A stretch of 64,000 bases of DNA from Pseudomonas sp. MF4836 (GTDB lineage Bacteria; Pseudomonadota; Gammaproteobacteria; Pseudomonadales; Pseudomonadaceae): the NCBI RefSeq assembly GCF_002018875.1, contig NZ_MVOL01000004.1:248001-312000 (forward strand), written 5' to 3'. A program made the position numbers and the translations under genes. Each line of letters begins with the position of its first letter. The stretch's first letter is position 1. Below, piece after piece: positions 60,608 to 64,000 of the stretch. The notes under the pieces are model-generated. The model searched no databases. It was given only the letters and a program-made list of their open reading frames with translations, and had not been told where the DNA came from.

Positions 60608-62683
60608 TCACACTTGGCCGTATTGCTGGCCGTGACGCAGCCAGCGGTCCAGCAACGGGCTCACATGGTGCGGCCAGCGCTCCAGCAGGGCCTGGGCCGC
60701 GTCGCGCACGGCCGGCAACAGGTCGGCATCGCGCATCAGGTCGGCGACCTTGAATTGCAGCAAACCGGTCTGGCGCGTGCCGAGCATCTCGCCGGGACCG
60801 CGCAGCTCCAGGTCCTTTTCGGCGATGACGAAGCCGTCGTTGGTTTCCCGCATGATGCCCAGGCGCTGGCGCCCGATCTGTGACAGCGGCGGATGATAGA
60901 GCAGCACGCAGTGGCTGGCGGCGCTGCCGCGTCCGACCCGGCCGCGCAACTGGTGCAGCTGGGCCAGGCCCAGGCGTTCGGGGTTTTCGATGATCATCAG
61001 GCTGGCATTGGGCACATCGACCCCGACCTCGATCACCGTGGTCGCCACCAGCAACTGCAACGCGCCGGCCTTGAACTGAGCCATGACTTCGGCTTTTTCC
61101 GCAGGCTTCATGCGCCCGTGGATCAGGCCCACGCGCAGTTCGCCGAGGGCCGCGGTCAGGTCTTCGTAAGTGGTTTCGGCGGCCTGGCAGGTGAGCTCTT
61201 CGGACTCTTCGATCAGGGTGCAGACCCAATACGCCTGGCGCCCTTCGGCGCAGGCGGCACGCACCCGCTCGATGACTTCGACGCGGCGGCTGTCGGTCAC
61301 CAGCACGGTATTGACCGGGGTGCGCCCGGGGGGCAGTTCGTCGAGGATCGAGGTGTCGAGGTCGGCGTAGGCGCTCATGGCCAGGGTCCGGGGAATCGGC
61401 GTGGCCGTCATGATCAACTGGTGCGGGCACATGCGCCCGCCAACGCCTTTCTGGCGCAGGGCCAGGCGCTGCTGCACGCCGAAGCGATGCTGTTCGTCGA
61501 TGATCACCAGGGCCAGGTTCTTGAACTGCACTTCGTCCTGGAACAGCGCGTGGGTGCCGACCACCATCGGCGCGCCGGCGGCGATCTGTTCCAGGGCGGC
61601 GCTGCGGTTCTTGCCCTTGAGCTTGCCGGCCAGCCAGGCGACTTCCAGGCCCAGGGGTTCGAGCCAGCGCTTGAAGGTAATGAAGTGCTGCTCGGCGAGG
61701 ATCTCGGTCGGCGCCATCAACGCCACCTGATAACCGGCTTCCAGGGCCTGCAGGGCGGCGAGGGCGGCGACCACGGTCTTGCCGGCGCCGACATCGCCTT
61801 GGATCAGGCGCAGCATCGGCTCGGGCTGGCTCAGGTCGTAGGCGATTTCCCGGCCCACTCGCTGTTGCGCGCCGGTGGGCGCAAAGCCCAGGTTGCGCAG
61901 GTATTTGGCCGGCAGTTTTTTCGCCGGGGGCATGGCCGGTGCGCGCAGCGAGCGCATGCTTTCGCGCAGGCGTTGCTGGGACAGCTGGTGGGTCAGCAGT
62001 TCTTCGAACGCCAGGCGATGCTGGGCCCAGTGATGGCCGAGGGCGAGTTCGTCGACATCGGCGTCGGCCGGTGGGTGATGCAGGTAGCGAATCGCATCAT
62101 CCAGCGGTGCCAGCTGGTAATCGCGCGCCAGCTCCTGCGGCAGCCAGTCGGGCAGGCTGCTCGGGCCTAGTAGGGCCAGGCTCTGCTGGCACAGCTGGCG
62201 CAGGCGTTGCTGGGTCAGGCCTTCGGTGAGCGGGTAGATCGGGGTCAGGGTCTGGTCCACCGGAGGCGGCTCATCGCCGCTGATGGCGCGGTATTCCGGG
62301 TGGTAAATCTCCAGCCCGGAAGCGCCGGGCCGGGCTTCGCCATAGCAGCGCACGCGTGTGCCGCGTTTCAGGCCGTCTTTCTGCGCATTGCTGAAGTGGT
62401 AGAAGCGCAGGCTCAGCCCGCCGGTGCCGTCCTGCAGGCGGACCAGCAGGCTGCGGCGTTTGCCCATGACCACGTCGGCGCCGCTGACGGTGCCTTCGAT
62501 CACCGCGTCCTGGCCCGGGCGCAGGGCGCCGATGGGCACCACGCGGGTGCGATCCTGGTAACGCAGGGGCAGGTGGAACAGCACGTCCTGGAGGTTTTCC
62601 AGGCCGACCTTGGCCAGCTTTTCGGCCATGGCTTCGCCGACGCCCTTGAGTGCCGTGACCGGCACTTTCGACAGCTCAGTCAT
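60608..62683 (-). CDS. recG: ATP-dependent DNA helicase RecG
   Basis: A 691-residue helicase that regresses stalled replication forks and branch-migrates Holliday junctions. An N-terminal wedge domain (LSKVPVTALKGVGEAMAEKLAKVG, VPIGALRPGQDAVIEGTV) is followed by the helicase motifs: GDVGAGKTVVA, IIDEQHRFGVQQR, MTATPIPRTLAMS, LIHGRMKPAEK and LRGRVGRG. Complete and of normal length. It lies 9 bp after oxyR. Confidence 0.96.
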   Translation of the reverse strand: MTELSKVPVTALKGVGEAMAEKLAKVGLENLQDVLFHLPLRYQDRTRVVPIGALRPGQDAVIEGTVSGADVVMGKRRSLLVRLQDGTGGLSLRFYHFSNAQKDGLKRGTRVRCYGEARPGASGLEIYHPEYRAISGDEPPPVDQTLTPIYPLTEGLTQQRLRQLCQQSLALLGPSSLPDWLPQELARDYQLAPLDDAIRYLHHPPADADVDELALGHHWAQHRLAFEELLTHQLSQQRLRESMRSLRAPAMPPAKKLPAKYLRNLGFAPTGAQQRVGREIAYDLSQPEPMLRLIQGDVGAGKTVVAALAALQALEAGYQVALMAPTEILAEQHFITFKRWLEPLGLEVAWLAGKLKGKNRSAALEQIAAGAPMVVGTHALFQDEVQFKNLALVIIDEQHRFGVQQRLALRQKGVGGRMCPHQLIMTATPIPRTLAMSAYADLDTSILDELPPGRTPVNTVLVTDSRRVEVIERVRAACAEGRQAYWVCTLIEESEELTCQAAETTYEDLTAALGELRVGLIHGRMKPAEKAEVMAQFKAGALQLLVATTVIEVGVDVPNASLMIIENPERLGLAQLHQLRGRVGRGSAASHCVLLYHPPLSQIGRQRLGIMRETNDGFVIAEKDLELRGPGEMLGTRQTGLLQFKVADLMRDADLLPAVRDAAQALLERWPHHVSPLLDRWLRHGQQYGQV

Positions 62684-62692
62684 CGCGACGGC

Positions 62693-63613
62693 TTAGCTCG
62701 CGGCAGGCGGCTTGGCCACCGAGCACAGGCGGATCGAGTCGGCGAGGATCTCGATCGCCTTGGGCCGTGGAAAGCTGGCGCGCCAGGCGATGGCCACGGT
62801 GCGAAACGGCACGGGCGGGGTCAGCGGACGCACTTCGATCACGCCGGGGGCGTAATGATGGCTGTCCACCGCCGACAGCGGCAGGATCGAGATCCCCAGG
62901 CCGGAGGCAACCATATGGCGAATGGTTTCCAGGGAGCTGGATTCCACCGTGGTGTGCTTGGCGCCGTCGTTGCCCTTGGTCAGGGTGGGGCAGGCTTCGA
63001 GCACCTGGTCGCGGAAACAGTGGCCTTCGCCGAGCAGCAGCAGGCTCTTGTCGTTGAGCAGGCTGGCGTCGATGGTGTCCTTCTGGGTCCATGGGTGGCC
63101 GGTGGGCATCAGCACATAGAAGGGTTCGTCGTACAGCGGCAGCGTGAGGACGTCGGCCTCATTGAACGGCAGGGCGATGATGATCGCGTCCAATTCGCCG
63201 TTGCGCAGCTTGTCACGCAGGACGTGGGTGAAGTTTTCCTCGATGTACAACGGCATCTGCGGCGCGACCCGGTGCAGTTGCGGAATCAGGTGCGGGAACA
63301 GGTAGGGGCCGACGGTGTAGATGGCGCCGACCTTCAGCGGGGCGGTCAGCTGGTTCTTGCCGGCCTGGGCCAGTTCGCGAATGCCCTGGGCCTGTTCAAG
63401 GACCTTTTGCGCCTGGGCCACGATGCCTTCGCCGACCGGAGTCAGGCGCACCGCGCTTTTGCTGCGCTCGAAAATCAGTACACCGAGCTCGTCTTCAAGT
63501 TTTTTCACGCCCACCGACAGGGTCGGCTGGCTGACGTGGCAACGCTCGGCCGCGTGGCCGAAGTGCTGCTCTTGGGCGAGGGTGACGATGTAGCGTAATT
63601 CAGTGAGGGTCAT
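62693..63613 (-). CDS. oxyR: hydrogen peroxide-sensing transcription factor OxyR
   Basis: A 306-residue LysR-type regulator. The N-terminal helix-turn-helix is HFGHAAERCHVSQPTLSVGVKKLEDELGV, and the redox cysteines are exactly C199 and C208 in GHCFRDQVLEAC, so it should switch by disulfide formation with peroxide. ATG 63613 (MTLTELRYIV) is the family start; the frame upstream to 63697 is not used. It is followed by recG with 9 bp between, as in other pseudomonads. Confidence 0.96.
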   Translation of the reverse strand: MTLTELRYIVTLAQEQHFGHAAERCHVSQPTLSVGVKKLEDELGVLIFERSKSAVRLTPVGEGIVAQAQKVLEQAQGIRELAQAGKNQLTAPLKVGAIYTVGPYLFPHLIPQLHRVAPQMPLYIEENFTHVLRDKLRNGELDAIIIALPFNEADVLTLPLYDEPFYVLMPTGHPWTQKDTIDASLLNDKSLLLLGEGHCFRDQVLEACPTLTKGNDGAKHTTVESSSLETIRHMVASGLGISILPLSAVDSHHYAPGVIEVRPLTPPVPFRTVAIAWRASFPRPKAIEILADSIRLCSVAKPPAAS

Positions 63614-63727
63614 AGCGGGCGTCCATGAGGTGCGGGCCAAGCATACCGGCTGCAATCGATAGACGCACGTTATCAGACAGAGGGCGCAGTGCGACACCGG
63701 CTAATGCATGTTCGTCGCCGGCGGATA

Positions 63728-63757
63728 TGCAAAAGGCACCTTTCGGTGCCTTTTGCA
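63728..63757. terminator. bidirectional hairpin between tonB-like gene and oxyR
   Basis: TGCAAAAGGCACC and GGTGCCTTTTGCA are perfect 13-bp complements with a 4-nt loop. It stands after the tonB-like gene and ahead of the oxyR promoter and stops transcription entering oxyR. Confidence 0.88.
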
Positions 63758-63777
63758 GGGTGAGCTGGCTGAAGGGA

Positions 63778-64000
63778 TCAGCGGCGCCGTTTCTCCAGGG
63801 AGTAAACGAAGGGTGCCACGATCTCGATCGAGCCGTTGTTGAGCATGTCCGACGGCGGCTTGGGCAGCGGCTGGGCCTTGCGGATCATTTCCAGTGTGGC
63901 CCGGTCCAGATCGGCGTTGCCCGAGCGTCCCACCAGCTCGTAGGACAGCACATTGCCTTCGGCATCGACCACGAACCGCAGGCGGTTCAGGCCTTCCTTG
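63778..64000 (-). CDS. TonB-type energy transducer, C-terminal part (cut by right edge)
   Basis: About the last 73 codons are in the window; the frame is open to the right edge. The text FVVDAEGNVLSYELVGRSGNADLDRATLEMIRKAQPLPKPP is the TonB C-terminal domain that touches TonB boxes of outer-membrane receptors. In related pseudomonads an exbB-exbD-tonB cluster lies next to oxyR and recG, so this is probably that tonB. Confidence 0.8.
   Translation of the reverse strand, partial: KEGLNRLRFVVDAEGNVLSYELVGRSGNADLDRATLEMIRKAQPLPKPPSDMLNNGSIEIVAPFVYSLEKRRR

Overview
The window reads as chromosomal DNA of a fluorescent-group Pseudomonas. The evidence is high GC with dense GC-rich third positions, the exact gene neighbourhood pst-phoU / phoB-phoR / ubiA-ubiC / rubredoxin / HU / recG / oxyR known from Pseudomonas, Pho boxes, and several families of Pseudomonas-type intergenic palindromes. 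No tRNA, rRNA, CRISPR array, insertion sequence or prophage was seen.

Layout. 1-3663: a DUF3299 gene tail, a hexose-6-phosphate mutarotase, a hotdog thioesterase and an MHS-type transporter. 3808-10887: the phosphate-starvation operon pstS-pstC-pstA-pstB-phoU, with Pho boxes before pstS and pstC. 11011-14150: an orphan response regulator, a HigB/HigA-like toxin-antitoxin pair and a LytM peptidase. 14171-14548: a tandem REP-containing duplication. 14595-18152 (minus strand): a CorC-like protein, phoR and phoB. 18303-22287: a COG4315 protein, ubiC-ubiA, rubredoxin and its reductase, and an HU protein.

22462-58517 is an accessory block that looks inserted between HU and the SCP2/HDOD/recG/oxyR group. 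It starts with two overlapping genes for secreted proteins of unknown function. A complete type VI secretion system (T6SS) follows, arranged as two divergent operons around about 390 bp of AT-richer regulatory DNA (40704-41095). The minus-strand operon is tssA-tssB-tssC-hcp-tssE-tssF-tssG-clpV, then vgrG, an EagR chaperone, a prePAAR/PAAR Rhs effector and an Imm22-like immunity gene. The plus-strand operon is fha-tssJ-tssK-tssL-tssM-tagF-pppA-ppkA-tagT-tagS-tagR-tagQ. It therefore carries the complete threonine-phosphorylation control pathway: TagQRST senses at the envelope, PpkA kinase and PppA phosphatase act on Fha, and TagF represses. The gene plan matches the P. aeruginosa H1-T6SS except that no tagJ is present between hcp and tssE.

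58656-64000: an SCP2-like protein, a deacylase/HDOD protein, recG, oxyR and the end of a tonB-like gene.

The most interesting points are (1) the Rhs effector with an unassigned His-rich C-terminal toxin and its Imm22-like partner, (2) a terminator-shaped hairpin with GGA in its loop plus a CANGGANG motif on the Shine-Dalgarno in the fha leader, suggesting attenuation and RsmA-type control or a short upstream RNA, (3) a toxin reading frame with no stop codon that runs through the whole antitoxin gene, and (4) the secreted gene pair at the T6SS edge. All calls come from reading the sequence and from family knowledge; no database search was run.
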